Source of the DNA: Streptomyces leeuwenhoekii
Lineage (GTDB): Bacteria; Actinomycetota; Actinomycetes; Streptomycetales; Streptomycetaceae
Reading direction: 5' to 3'
Assembly: GCF_001013905.1 (NCBI RefSeq)
Contig: NZ_LN831790.1
Location: 372,001 to 436,000, forward strand
DNA length: 64,000 nucleotides
The translations under genes were made by a program, and so were the position numbers. Below the pieces are notes generated by a model. It saw nothing but the letters and a program-made list of their open reading frames with translations, made no database searches and had not been told where the DNA came from. Of this stretch, positions 1-8,930 are shown in pieces (positions within the stretch are counted from its first letter, which is position 1; every line of letters begins with the position of its first letter).

Positions 1-261
1 CGCGGTGAGCAGGTCGGCGAGGACGCCCGAGGGGTAGGGGGCGTCGAGTTCGAGGACGTGGTGGCCCGGTTCGCAGCGCAGCGTCCTGGGCTGTATGTCG
101 CGCAGCTCGGGCCGGTCGGCGGCGATCCGGGCGAGCGCGGCTTCCAGGAGGGCGGTTGGCAGCGGGCCGCGCAGTTCCAGGGTGGACGCAGCGCCGGGTG
201 CCGTGCCGGTGAGGGCGAGCACTGCGGTCAGCGACACATCCACGTTGCGTTCGACGGTCAT
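1..261 (-). CDS. Partial protein, condensation-domain-like N-terminus (runs off left edge)
   Basis: Only the first 87 codons are in the window, from ATG at 261 leftwards. The N-terminus has a short strand, then a helix of the type ALARIAADRPELR and a later GHHVLELD segment. This resembles the opening of NRPS condensation or acyltransferase (PapA-like) folds, where the first helix pair places the acyl chain. The catalytic HHxxxDG would lie outside the window, so function is not shown. It is transcribed in the same direction as the aromatase upstream, separated by a 645-base gap. A tailoring or ester/amide-forming role in the polyketide cluster is inference only. Confidence 0.5.
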   Translation of the reverse strand, partial: MTVERNVDVSLTAVLALTGTAPGAASTLELRGPLPTALLEAALARIAADRPELRDIQPRTLRCEPGHHVLELDAPYPSGVLADLLTA

Positions 262-906
262 CGGCTCCGCGGGGCCCGCACGCCCGCGCGAGGCGACGGC
301 GAAGGCCCCTCCCTCCTCTCCTTCGAGCGCAGGGTTCGAGTATGGGCCGCGGTCCCACGGGACGCTGACACGCCGCTGACACCGCACCGGCTCGCCGCCG
401 GTGGTGCCGGGTCGCGGCCGGGCCGGGCGGCGCGCCGCGGCCCGGCGGGCCGGGGCGCGTCCCGGCGGGCCGGCGGCCGCCGTGGGGTGCCGGTAGGTCT
501 GGCCATACCCGGTGTCATGCCCGCTCCCGCCTGTTCTGCGCCCGCCGCTGTCCCCGGCCCGGTGCCGGGGGCGGCTCCCCATGCAAGGGGCAGCCACCGG
601 AGCGTGGCTCGAGCGGGCCCGGTCAGAGCGCCTTGCGGGCCCGCCGGGCCCGCCGGTCGCAGCGGCCGGGCGCGGGTGAGAGCCGCCGGGGGGAGGCACC
701 GGCTCCAACCGGTTTCGAGCCCGCCTGGTGCATTCCTCGACCGGGCCACCACCCTTTCCGCCCGCCACCCGCCGCCCGCCGCCCTTGGCCGGTCGTCTGC
801 CGACCGCCGTCCGCGGCCCGGTGACCGCCGTCCGTCGTCTGCCGTCTGCGGTCCGCTTGCGGCTGGTTGCCACCGGCCTCTGGACGGTGGGCTGCGGGCC
901 GCCGGG
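262..906. other. Non-coding gap, GC-rich, no gene recognised
   Basis: Open frames here are compositional (Arg/Pro/Gly/Ala-rich in every frame) and show no family motif. The stretch near 770-880 contains short imperfect repeats built on GTCTGC and CCGTCCG words. No convincing terminator was found. Confidence 0.5.
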
Positions 907-1872
907 TCACAGCACGCGGACGGCCGACTCCGCGTGCTGCCGGGCCAGCCGCAGCGTCTGCAGGCTCTCGTAGCCGAGCTGGGCGCGGACGTGGTGGCGG
1001 GCGTCCTCCAGGGTGGCGCCGGCGCCCAGTGTGCGGGCGATGTCCTTCTCGCGCAGGACGACATGGTGCTGGGAGACCACGGTGACGCCCCTCTCGTCGG
1101 GCACCAGCGACCACTCCCCGCAGTGCGCCGCGACCAGCTTCCGGGTCGCCGTGTCCTTGTGCACGATGCGCCCGGCGTGCGGGAAACACACCCGCACCGA
1201 CTCCACGGTGTGGGTGCCGCCGTCGGCCGCGGCCAGGCTCATGATGACCTTCTGGACCCCCACCTGGGGCTCGGCCAGGTCGACGCGGCGCACGTGCGGG
1301 ACCTGTCCGGGCCAGTCCGCCACCTCGTAGAGGAAGCCGTAGACGAGTTCGGCGGGCCCCTTGACCCGCACCGACTCCTCGAACGACAGCACCAGCTCGT
1401 CCAGCCGGGCCCACCGCTCCGCCAGGAACCGCAGACTCCTCAGATCGGAATGGGCGTTGGCGATCGTGGCCTGCTCCAGCCACGCCACGTCCTCGGGCCG
1501 GTCGCCCACGGCGGTGAACTCGTGCTCCACGGTCAGCCGGCAGCGGTCGGGCCCGAGCGGCTGCACCGACCAGACACCGCCCATCGACTCCGCGGGCGCC
1601 ATGATCTGGTCCTGGTGGAAGGAGATCCGGCGCTGCGCGGAGTCCTGGATGCGCCCCGACGTCCAGGACTTGACCTGCCCGTCGGCCAGGCACCACATCC
1701 GCAGCCGCTCACGGACCCCGTCGAAGTCCAGCCGCTCCACGTACACGTTCGGCGGGAAGTACAACGGCCAGCGCTCGGCATCCGCGATCAACCCGTAGAC
1801 GACTCCCGCGGGCGCAGCCACATCGACCGCGTGCGAAAGACGGCGTACCCGCTCACCCGGCACCAAGACCAC
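907..1872 (-). CDS. Didomain aromatase/cyclase of a type II polyketide pathway
   Basis: 321 residues made of two START/SRPBCC polyketide-cyclase domains (about residues 8-150 and 165-310). Each begins with the family signature of a beta strand followed by a helix-grip (AVDVAAPAGVVYGLIADAERWP; SVRVKGPAELVYGFLYEVADWP, each quoted in part). Such didomain ARO/CYC proteins direct first-ring cyclisation and aromatisation of ACP-bound poly-beta-ketone chains in the cytoplasm. The start is placed at GTG 1872 because GGAGAG lies just upstream; an in-frame ATG at 1980 would add 36 residues without homology. KS, CLF and ACP genes are not in the window, so the polyketide core must lie to the left or elsewhere. 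Which ring position is cyclised cannot be read from sequence alone. Confidence 0.9.
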   Translation of the reverse strand: MVLVPGERVRRLSHAVDVAAPAGVVYGLIADAERWPLYFPPNVYVERLDFDGVRERLRMWCLADGQVKSWTSGRIQDSAQRRISFHQDQIMAPAESMGGVWSVQPLGPDRCRLTVEHEFTAVGDRPEDVAWLEQATIANAHSDLRSLRFLAERWARLDELVLSFEESVRVKGPAELVYGFLYEVADWPGQVPHVRRVDLAEPQVGVQKVIMSLAAADGGTHTVESVRVCFPHAGRIVHKDTATRKLVAAHCGEWSLVPDERGVTVVSQHHVVLREKDIARTLGAGATLEDARHHVRAQLGYESLQTLRLARQHAESAVRVL

Positions 1873-2151
1873 CTTCTCTCCTCGCACGAGGGCCGCCCGG
1901 CCACCGTGCGCGGGGCACACGGCCGGCACGCCTTCCGGACGGCCGTATTCCGACCCAGACTCTCCGGAGCCGCTCGACACGCGCCGGAATCCCGCTCGAG
2001 CCGCTCCCCGGACCCGCTCGCCCGGCAGCAGTCCGGGGGCCGGGATGCGGGAGACCAGGGCGGGGCGGGACGGGATGCGGTGTCAGAGCGCGGCACCAAA
2101 AAAAGGGGTGCGGCGGTGCCCAGGGGGCGGCATCCCGGAAGGGGGCGGGGC

Positions 2152-2420
2152 GCACAAAGACCCCGGAGTACGGCGGGAAGGCGGGACGGCCCCCGGTGGG
2201 GCCGGCGCACAAAGACCCCGGAGTACGGCGGGAGGCGGGACGGCCCCCGGTGGGGCGGGGCGCACAAAGACCCCGGAGTACGGCGGGAGGCGGGACGGCC
2301 CCGGTGGGGCCGGGCGCACAAAGACCCCGGAGTACGGCGGGAGGCGGGACGGCCCCCGGTGGGCCGGCGCACAAAGACCCCGGAGTACGGCGGGAGGCGG
2401 GGCGGCTCCCCGGTGGGGCG
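2152..2420. repeat. Tandem repeat, five units of about 53-55 bp
   Basis: The word GCACAAAGACCCCGGAGTAC recurs at 2152, 2207, 2262, 2316 and 2369, giving unit lengths of 55, 55, 54 and 53. The rest of each unit is a CGGCGGGAGGCGGGACGGC-like block ending GGTGGGGC. After the fifth unit a shorter degenerate repeat (GCTCCCCGGTGGGGCGGGGA) follows at about 2404-2471. The array sits between the SARP gene stop (2561) and the aromatase start (1872). Unit length is not a multiple of three, so it is unlikely to encode a repeat protein. Confidence 0.9.
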
Positions 2421-2560
2421 GGGACGCGGGGTGGTGCAGGAGGTGCGGCTCCCCGGTGGGGCGGGGACGCGTGGCGGTCCGGCGGGGCGGGGCGGTGACG
2501 GTCCGGTGGGGCAGGGTGGTGCAGTACGGGGTGGTGCGGGGGGTGTGGTGGTGCGCGGGT

Positions 2561-3382
2561 TCAGGCGGCGTAGAGGTCGAACGTGGAGCTGCGCCGTGGT
2601 CCGGCGGCGACGTCGAGCTGGGGGTCGACGGCCAGCATGGCCTGGTGCAGCCGCTGTACCTGCGGGGAGGGCTCCACGCCCAGTTCCTCTATCAGGCGGA
2701 TGCGCAGCCTGCGGTAGATGTCGAGGGCGGACGCCTGCCGGCCCGACCGGTACAGCGCCACCATGGCCTGGGAGTGCAGACCCTCGTGCTGGGGGTAGCG
2801 TGCGGTCAGTTCGGTGAGCTCGGCGATGAGTTCGGAGTGCCGGCCCAGCCGCAGGTCGGCGTCGATGCGCCGTTCGATGGTGCCCAGGCGGCTCTCCTCC
2901 AGGCGCATGACCTCTATCTCGAGGATCGGCCCGACGCGTACGTCGACCAGTGCCGGTCCGCGCCACAGGGACAGTGCCCGGCGGAAGCAGTCGGCCGAGC
3001 CGTTGTCGTCGCCGGACTCGAAGGCCGACCGGCCCTCGGTGATCATGCGTTCGTACTCGTGCACGTCCACGCTCTCGGCCGGTATCTGCATCAGATAGCC
3101 GCCGTGCCGGGTGGCGAGGACTTCCTTGGCCGCGCCGGGGGCGTCGGGCCCCATCGCGGTCCCCAGCCGCCTGCGCAGTTGGAGGATGTAGGTCTGCAGT
3201 GTGGTGAGCGCGCTGGGTGGCGGCTCGGTTCCCCAGATCTCCTCCATGAGCATGGGAACGGGCATGACCCGTCCCGGGTAGAGGGCGAGCAGAGACAGAA
3301 TCTGCCGCGGCTTGCCGGCCGTCGGGACAATCGATCCCCCGTTGACCTCGGCACTCAACGGTCCCAGAACCTGAATCTTCAC
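2561..3382 (-). CDS. SARP-family pathway-specific activator (first copy)
   Basis: 273 residues. The N-terminal OmpR/PhoB-type winged helix (about 1-95, opening KIQVLGPLSAEV and containing TTLQTYILQLRRRLG) is followed by a bacterial transcriptional activation domain (about 96-250, with WRGPALVDV and FEL-type helices). This is the short DnrI/ActII-ORF4 form without ATPase or TPR extensions. It binds direct heptamer repeats in target promoters and recruits RNA polymerase. The GTG at 3382 is chosen because GGAGAA sits at the right spacing and the homology starts there; the frame is open further to 3493. The gene has the same length and architecture as the second SARP at 4481-5302. No TTA codon was found. 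Confidence 0.93.
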   Translation of the reverse strand: MKIQVLGPLSAEVNGGSIVPTAGKPRQILSLLALYPGRVMPVPMLMEEIWGTEPPPSALTTLQTYILQLRRRLGTAMGPDAPGAAKEVLATRHGGYLMQIPAESVDVHEYERMITEGRSAFESGDDNGSADCFRRALSLWRGPALVDVRVGPILEIEVMRLEESRLGTIERRIDADLRLGRHSELIAELTELTARYPQHEGLHSQAMVALYRSGRQASALDIYRRLRIRLIEELGVEPSPQVQRLHQAMLAVDPQLDVAAGPRRSSTFDLYAA

Positions 3383-4480
3383 TGGTTTCTCCGTATCTCG
3401 TCGAGTTCTCTCAGTGACCGATCCCGTCGCCGCGAGCACACTAGCCGGAATTGCCCCACACCCCCCTTTCCGTCGACCAGGGTTCAAGGACATTCCAACC
3501 GGGCCCGGCGGAACGGGAATGGGGATGCTCGAGAAAAAACGAAATCCGCCTGGAGCCGGACTCGCGCGGAAATCGCGCCACGCTGTTCCCTCTCGCTCCC
3601 GTTCACTGCGGCAGGCAGCGCGGGAACACGGAAAAGGCGGGGGGCCAGGGCCTTGGACACCCGAAAGAAGACAGAGGGTGGGGTGGGCTGGTGGTGCGGT
3701 CTACGGCGCCGCCCGGGCCGGGGCCCGCCGCATCCCCGGGCCGCCCCCGCCTGGACCCGCCGCATCCCGGACCGGGCCACCCGGTTCCGCGGTTGCCCGG
3801 GCCGGGTCGCCGGGCCCCGCCGCATCCCGGACCCGTCGCCGCCCGGACCGGTCCAGCCAGATCCCCGGACCTGGCCATCCGATCCCGCCAAGCCCCCGGG
3901 CCGGGCCGCCTGGACCCGCCGGACTCCGGGACCGGGGCGCCGGAGTCCGGCCGCCACCCGGGCGGGGCCCGTGCGTTCCGGGTCGGCTGCCGGACACCGA
4001 CCGCCGCATGGTGCGCGGGACAAGCCCTGCCGCGTGCACCGGCCCGCGTCCGCCCGGTTGCCCTTGCCCTATGTCCTGTGCCGGGCCGTCCCGTCACGGG
4101 CTCGGGCCTCGTGCGCCCCCCGGGCGGGCGGGGCTCTCCCCCACCCGCCGTACACGGCAGGCCCTTCCCCCCGCCTGCCGGACGCTGCGGGCCCGCCCGC
4201 CGGGCGCCGGGCGCCGGGGCGGTCTGTCACTCTCCCGGGGGTCCTTCTCGGTCCGGGCGGGTGTTGTGGGGGTCCGGTCCGGGGCGCGTCGCGGGGAGAG
4301 AGCGGTGGGCCGGGCGTGCACCGCTGCCCGGGCTGCGCAGTCCCGCAGACCGCACCGCCCCCTCCCCCTCCTTCCTTCTTCTCCTCTTCGGGGGTGGGTG
4401 CGTGTTCGCCCGCCGCCGTGTTCCGCGGCGGCGGGCGAACACGCCCCCGCCCCGGGGGGGCGGGGCGGGGAGGGTGGTGG
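3383..4480. other. 1.1-kb intergenic region between the two SARP genes
   Basis: No gene is recognised. The stretch 3700-4350 is a run of Pro/Gly/Arg-type low complexity in all frames with many CCGGACC/GGGCCG words. It presumably holds the promoter of the first SARP, near 3400-3480 where the base composition is less extreme, and the terminator of the second SARP at 4400-4444. Confidence 0.5.
4400..4444. terminator. Perfect 19-bp hairpin downstream of SARP2
   Basis: Arms 4400-4418 and 4426-4444 are exact complements with a 7-base loop (TGTTCCG). It begins 37 bases after the SARP2 stop codon, the expected place for an intrinsic-type terminator. No T-tract follows, as is common in Streptomyces. 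Confidence 0.8.
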
Positions 4481-5302
4481 TCAGCTGGTGGCGGCGAGCC
4501 GTTCGGTGACGCTGTCGGGCACCGTGGCCATGGCCTCGGGGCCGGCCATGAGGATGGAGCGCTGCAGCCGCCGCAGCGCCGCGGACGGTTCCAGGCCGAG
4601 TTCGCGCACGAGGGTGGAGCGCAGTCCCTGGTAGACGCTCAGGGCCTCACCGCGCCGTCCGGAGCGGTGCAGCGCGAGCATGAACTGGGCGTGCAGGGAC
4701 TCGTGGGTGCGGTAACGGTTCACCAGGACGGTGAGTTCGGCCAGTACCTCGCGGTGCCGGCCGAGCCGCAGGTCGGCCTCGATGCGCTGGTCGAGTGCGC
4801 ACAGGCGGCTCTCGTCCAGGCGTTTGATCTCCATCTCCAGCTGGGCGCCGGCCTGGACGTCGGCGAAGGGTGTGCCCGACCACAGCAGCAGTGCCTCGTT
4901 CAGCTGCCGGGCCGCGCCGGGGAAGTCGCCGGCGTCCATGCACCGGTAGCCCGCTCCGGCGAGCCGCTCGAACTCGCGGAGGTCGCTGCGGCCGCCCCCG
5001 CCGCAGAGCAGGTAGCCGCCGGGGGTGGTCACCAGCACGTCCTTGGCGGTGCGTCCCGCCGGGTCGTTGTGCAGGGCGGCGGTGATCAGTTCGCGCAGTT
5101 GCAGGACGTAGGTCTGCAAGGTGGTGCGGGCGCTGCGCGGCGGGGTGGTGCCCCACAGCTCCTCCATCAGGGCCGAGACCGGCACCACCCGGTCGGCGTG
5201 CAGCGCCAACAGGGCAAGGACCTGCCGTGGCTTGGGGGCCGTGGGCGTGATGGAGACCTGGTTCTCCTGCACCGCCAACGCGCCGAGTACGTCGATGTCC
5301 AC
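4481..5302 (-). CDS. SARP-family pathway-specific activator (second copy)
   Basis: 273 residues, exactly the length of the first SARP, with an N-terminal winged-helix DNA-binding domain (opening DIDVLGALAV, later TTLQTYVLQLR) and a C-terminal BTAD. It differs from SARP1 by a glycine-rich insertion (CGGGGRS) near residue 108. The start is GTG 5302 with GGGAG five bases upstream; the longer open frame to 5353 has no homology. An ARE-like palindrome at 5384-5410 lies 82 bases upstream of the start. By analogy with pathways controlled by ScbR/JadR2-type proteins, this SARP is therefore the likely entry point of butenolide control. Confidence 0.93.
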   Translation of the reverse strand: MDIDVLGALAVQENQVSITPTAPKPRQVLALLALHADRVVPVSALMEELWGTTPPRSARTTLQTYVLQLRELITAALHNDPAGRTAKDVLVTTPGGYLLCGGGGRSDLREFERLAGAGYRCMDAGDFPGAARQLNEALLLWSGTPFADVQAGAQLEMEIKRLDESRLCALDQRIEADLRLGRHREVLAELTVLVNRYRTHESLHAQFMLALHRSGRRGEALSVYQGLRSTLVRELGLEPSAALRRLQRSILMAGPEAMATVPDSVTERLAATS

Positions 5303-5383
5303 AGCGTCTCCCTGACGTGGATGCCGCTCGCGGGGGCGATCCCCACCACGCACAGATTCAAGAAGATGCCGGACCCCCTGTCA

Positions 5384-5410
5384 ATACAAAACCGCATAGC
5401 TGGTTTGTAT
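5384..5410. promoter_or_regulatory. ARE-like operator upstream of SARP2
   Basis: A 27-base dyad with outer arms ATACAAAAC and GGTTTGTAT. It is AT-rich against the surrounding sequence and has the AAACC...GGTTT half-sites typical of autoregulatory elements bound by ArpA/ScbR-type receptors. It lies 82 bases upstream of the SARP2 GTG, in promoter position. Which of the two TetR proteins in the window binds it is not shown by sequence. Confidence 0.75.
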
Positions 5411-5554
5411 TTTTTCGGTGGAATCGACCGGCCCGCCTCTCACCTGCGGTGGCCCGACGAGCCGCCCTCGAGGCTCTGTTGAGCGGGGAGCGGCTCGCCG
5501 GGCGCTCACCACGGGGGGTGACGCGCGCCGGGGGTGCGGTCCGGCGGGGGGTGT

Positions 5555-6241
5555 TCAGGCGCCAAAACAGCTTGAACGGTTTGTTGGGTGGGGGGCGGGG
5601 GGCCGGGGCTGGTCGGTGCGGGGCGGGGCGGAGCCGTAGGGGGCCAGCGCGGGCAGCCGGCCGGGGGCGGCCAGGCGGGGCAGCATCAGGTCCCAGTACT
5701 GGCCCAGGGTGCGCCGGGAGACCCAGGTGGGGTCCTTGGCGCCCAGGACCTCGAAGCCCACGGTGGCCGCGACGACGGCGGCGGACGCCTGGGCGGGCGA
5801 GACGCCGTCGGCGAGCTCGCCCTGCTGCTGGGCGGTGTGCAGGACGCGGCGGACCCAGCGCTGCCATTCCCGGTACAGGTCCGCGGCCTGCTCGCGGCGG
5901 GGGGCGGTGCCGGTCAGCTCGAAACCGGCCCGCACCACCACGTCCCGCTCCAGGCTGCCCAGCAGGCCGTGGGTGGCGTCCACGAGCCGCTGCAGCGCGC
6001 TGTCCTGGCGCTGCTCGGCGTCGTGGGTGATGCGGCGCAGGGTGTCGACGGCGGCGGCCTCCACGGCCTGGGCCAGGACGTGCTTGTTGGCGAAGTGGAA
6101 GTGCAGCGCCCCGTTGCTGACGCCGGCCCTCTTGCTGATGGTGCTCAGGGTCGTCGACACGAAGCCGTCCTCGGCGAACGCCTCGGCCGCCGCCCGCATC
6201 AGTGACTGCCGTGTGCGCTCGGCACGTTCTTGCTGCACCAT
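5555..6241 (-). CDS. TetR regulator, pseudo gamma-butyrolactone receptor type (JadR2/TylQ-like)
   Basis: 228 residues. The N-terminal TetR helix-turn-helix (about 8-55) contains ISKRAGVSNGALHFHFANK, close to the recognition helix of ArpA/ScbR-family proteins and especially of pseudo-receptors such as JadR2, AlpW and TylQ. The ligand domain (60-200) lacks several features of the true receptor at 12996-13709. Start is ATG 6241. The last residues are encoded by another AAAAC...GGTTTG dyad at 5562-5587, so the gene end overlaps a possible second operator for SARP2. It lies downstream of the carboxylase gene (94-base gap, same strand). The family usually represses SARP genes until late growth. Confidence 0.85.
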   Translation of the reverse strand: MVQQERAERTRQSLMRAAAEAFAEDGFVSTTLSTISKRAGVSNGALHFHFANKHVLAQAVEAAAVDTLRRITHDAEQRQDSALQRLVDATHGLLGSLERDVVVRAGFELTGTAPRREQAADLYREWQRWVRRVLHTAQQQGELADGVSPAQASAAVVAATVGFEVLGAKDPTWVSRRTLGQYWDLMLPRLAAPGRLPALAPYGSAPPRTDQPRPPAPHPTNRSSCFGA

Positions 6242-6335
6242 CGTGTCTCTCCTGAGGTGGAAAATGTGCGGGCCCGGGTGCGGCCCTGGGCCGCCGCTGC
6301 GGCCGGTGTGTCAACCCCCCTGCGGGTGCCCGGGG

Positions 6336-7928
6336 TTACTGCGGGGGGTTGCCGTGTTTGCGCGAGGGCAGGTCGGCGTGCTTGCTGCGCAGCATCGCCA
6401 GGGAGCCGATGAGGACCTCGCGGGTGGCGGCGGGGTCGATGACGTCGTCGACCAGGCCGCGCTCGGCGGCGTAGTAGGGGTGCATCAGCTCGGCCTTGTA
6501 CTCCTTGACCAGGCGGGCGCGGGCGGCCTCGGGGTCGGCGGCCGCCGCGATCTGCTTGCGGAAGATGACGCCCGCGGCGCCTTCGGCGCCCATGACCGCG
6601 ATCTCGTTGGTCGGCCAGGCAAAGCTCAGGTCCGCGCCGATGGACTGGGAGTCCATGACGATGTAGGCGCCGCCGTAGGCCTTGCGCAGGATCACCGAGA
6701 TCCGCGGCACGGTGGCGTTGCAGTAGGCGTACAGCAGCTTCGCGCCGTGCCGGATGATGCCGCCGTGCTCCTGGCCCACCCCGGGCAGGAAGCCGGGGAC
6801 GTCCAGCAGCGTGACGATCGGGATGTTGAACGCGTCGCACATCTGCACGAACCGGGCGGCCTTCTCGGAGGCCTCGATGTCCAGCACGCCCGCCAGCACC
6901 TGCGGCTGGCTGGCCACCACCCCCACCACGGAACCGTCCAGCCGCGCCAGCGCGCACACGATGTTGCGGGCCCAGCGCTCGTGGACCTCCAACAACTCCC
7001 CGTCGTCGACGAGTTCGGCGATCACCTCGTGCATGTCGTAGGGGCGGCTGCCCTCGGCCGGCACCAGGTCCAGCAGCGCCGGCGAGCGGCGGCCGGGCGG
7101 GTCCGCCGACCGCACCGCCGGCGGCGCCACCCGGTTGTTGGACGGCAGCATCGACAGCAGATACCGCACCTCCGCCAGGCAGGTCTCCTCGTCGTCGTAC
7201 ACGAAATGCGCCACACCACTGGTCTCGGCGTGCACGTCCGCACCGCCCAGCCCGTTGTGCGTGATCTCCTCACCCGTCACCGTCTTGACCACGTCGGGAC
7301 CGGTGATGAACATCTGCGCGCTGCGGCGCACCATGAACACGAAATCCGTCAGCGCCGGACTGTAGGCCGCGCCCCCCGCACACGGCCCCAGCATCACACT
7401 GATCTGCGGGATCACCCCCGAGGCCCGGGTGTTGCGCCGGAAGATCCCCCCGTACCCGGCAAGAGCGCCCACCCCCTCCTGGATCCGCGCCCCCGCACCG
7501 TCGTTCAGCGACACCAGCGGCGCACCCGCCGCCAGGGCCATGTCCATGACCTTGTGGATCTTCTGGGCGTGCGCCTCGCCCAGCGCACCGCCGAAAATAC
7601 GGAAATCGTGCGCGTACACGAAGACCGTACGGCCCTCCACCGTCCCCCAGCCGGTGACCACCCCGTCCGTGTACGGCCGGTTGCCCTCCAGCCCGAACCC
7701 GCTCGCCCGGTGCCGCCTGAACTGCTCCACCTCCCGGAACGACCCCTCGTCCAGCAACAGGCCGATCCGCTCACGCGCCGTCAGCTTGCCCTTGGAGTGC
7801 TGCGCCTGGGTCGCCTTGCGGCCCGGCCCGGCCAGCGCCAGCGCACGGGCCGCCTCCAGCTCGGCCAGACGGCCCCGCGCATCACTCGGCCCCGCAAGAT
7901 CGGCAGAAGGCTCCAACACCGTCGCCAT
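6336..7928 (-). CDS. Acyl-CoA carboxylase carboxyltransferase (beta) subunit, AccD/PccB type
   Basis: 530 residues, the full length of the family. The N-terminal half carries the acyl-CoA side (SKGKLTARERI, FGGALGEAHAQKI, and oxyanion-type turns GGAAYSP), and the C-terminal half the carboxybiotin side (VPGFLPGVGQEHGGIIRHGA, KAYGGAYIVM). It transfers CO2 from carboxybiotin to acetyl- or propionyl-CoA. Within a polyketide locus the likely job is to raise malonyl-CoA supply. No biotinylated alpha subunit or epsilon subunit is in the window, so it must pair with chromosomal AccA proteins. ATG 7928 follows GGAAGGGA. A 7-bp inverted repeat at 7993-8010 lies 65 bases upstream. Confidence 0.92.
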   Translation of the reverse strand: MATVLEPSADLAGPSDARGRLAELEAARALALAGPGRKATQAQHSKGKLTARERIGLLLDEGSFREVEQFRRHRASGFGLEGNRPYTDGVVTGWGTVEGRTVFVYAHDFRIFGGALGEAHAQKIHKVMDMALAAGAPLVSLNDGAGARIQEGVGALAGYGGIFRRNTRASGVIPQISVMLGPCAGGAAYSPALTDFVFMVRRSAQMFITGPDVVKTVTGEEITHNGLGGADVHAETSGVAHFVYDDEETCLAEVRYLLSMLPSNNRVAPPAVRSADPPGRRSPALLDLVPAEGSRPYDMHEVIAELVDDGELLEVHERWARNIVCALARLDGSVVGVVASQPQVLAGVLDIEASEKAARFVQMCDAFNIPIVTLLDVPGFLPGVGQEHGGIIRHGAKLLYAYCNATVPRISVILRKAYGGAYIVMDSQSIGADLSFAWPTNEIAVMGAEGAAGVIFRKQIAAAADPEAARARLVKEYKAELMHPYYAAERGLVDDVIDPAATREVLIGSLAMLRSKHADLPSRKHGNPPQ

Positions 7929-7992
7929 GGCAGTCCCTTCCCTTTCACATCGGCGCGGGCACGGCCGGCGGAGACCGCACGCGCAGAGTAAC

Positions 7993-8010
7993 AAACCGCG
8001 TGGGCGGTTT
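7993..8010. promoter_or_regulatory. Inverted repeat operator candidate upstream of the carboxylase gene
   Basis: AAACCGC (7993-7999) and GCGGTTT (8004-8010) are perfect complements around GTGG. The AAACCG...CGGTTT half-sites resemble the ARE-like sites at 5384 and 14108, so a TetR receptor of this locus may control the carboxylase gene. Confidence 0.6.
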
Positions 8011-8479
8011 CATGGGGTGGGGCGGAACAGGAACAGCCGGACACCCGCCACCACCGGCCGCCGCCCCACAGGCACGCTCAACGCCAACTGCCCGGAGCCC
8101 GGTAGCCTCCCGCCCGCTCCCCGCGCTCCCACAGCACCGCACCGTCCGGACCGTCCCCGGCCCCCACGGCATCGCCCACGGCGCCCTCCGCGCCGTCCGC
8201 ACACCGGGCCAACAGCGAGAACAGTGTCACGGCCACCGCGGCGACCTCTTCATCCGTGGCCCGCCCACGCTCGATCCTGAGCCAGGCCGCCCGCCCTCCA
8301 GCACCGTCCACACACCCCTCCTCACGCCTTTCGGCCCACCGTCCAACGCCCCGCTCAAGACACGCTCTAATCCCACCGGAGCCCCACCACCCACCCACCG
8401 GACCCCGGCAGGAACCCGACCCACCGGATGCCGGCAACACCCCCACCCCGGACCCGGACCCCGCACAGCCGCCCCACCA

Positions 8480-8930
8480 CCCGGCGCACAGGACAGCCCG
8501 GCGCACAGCACGACGTACGCCACAGCACGACGTACGGCACGGCCCGGCCCGACACGCAGGACGGCCCGGCGCGCAGCACAGCACGACGTACAGCACGGCC
8601 CGGCGCACGGGACGGCGTTGGCGCACGGGACGGCACGGCCCGGCGCACGGGACGGCGTTGGCGCACGGGACGGCACGGCCCGGCGCACGGCCCGGCCTGG
8701 GGTACAAGACGGCCCGGGCACGGCGTACGGGACGGCGTTGGCGCACGGGACGGCACGGCGTACGGCCCGGCCTGGGGTACGGGACGGCCCGGGCACGGCG
8801 TACGGGACGGCGTTGGCGCACGGGACGGCACGGCCCGGCGTACGGCCCGGCCTGGGGTACAAGACGGCCCGGGCACGGCGTACGGGACGGCCAGGCCCGG
8901 GCGTACGGAACGGCGCGGCGCGGCACGGGC
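8480..8930. repeat. Degenerate GTACGGGACGG/GCACGGGACGG repeat array
   Basis: The array is built from nested copies of an 11- to 15-base word, GCRYACGGGACGGC. Higher-order blocks such as GGCGTTGGCGCACGGGACGG recur at about 8612, 8652, 8732 and 8810, and CGGCCTGGGGTACAAGACGG recurs at about 8693 and 8848. Spacing is irregular, so it is a decayed or recombining array rather than a simple tandem repeat. Confidence 0.85.

Noticed and set aside
58..2817. 919-codon open frame on plus
   Set aside because: It overlaps the aromatase and repeat array antisense and is made of Arg/Gly/Pro low complexity without any motif.
2045..5482. 1145-codon open frame on plus
   Set aside because: It is the antisense shadow of both SARP genes and of GC-rich gaps.
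5562..5587. Second ARE-like dyad at the end of the TetR gene
   Set aside because: Arms are imperfect and it lies within the reading frame; kept as a note in the TetR entry rather than called.
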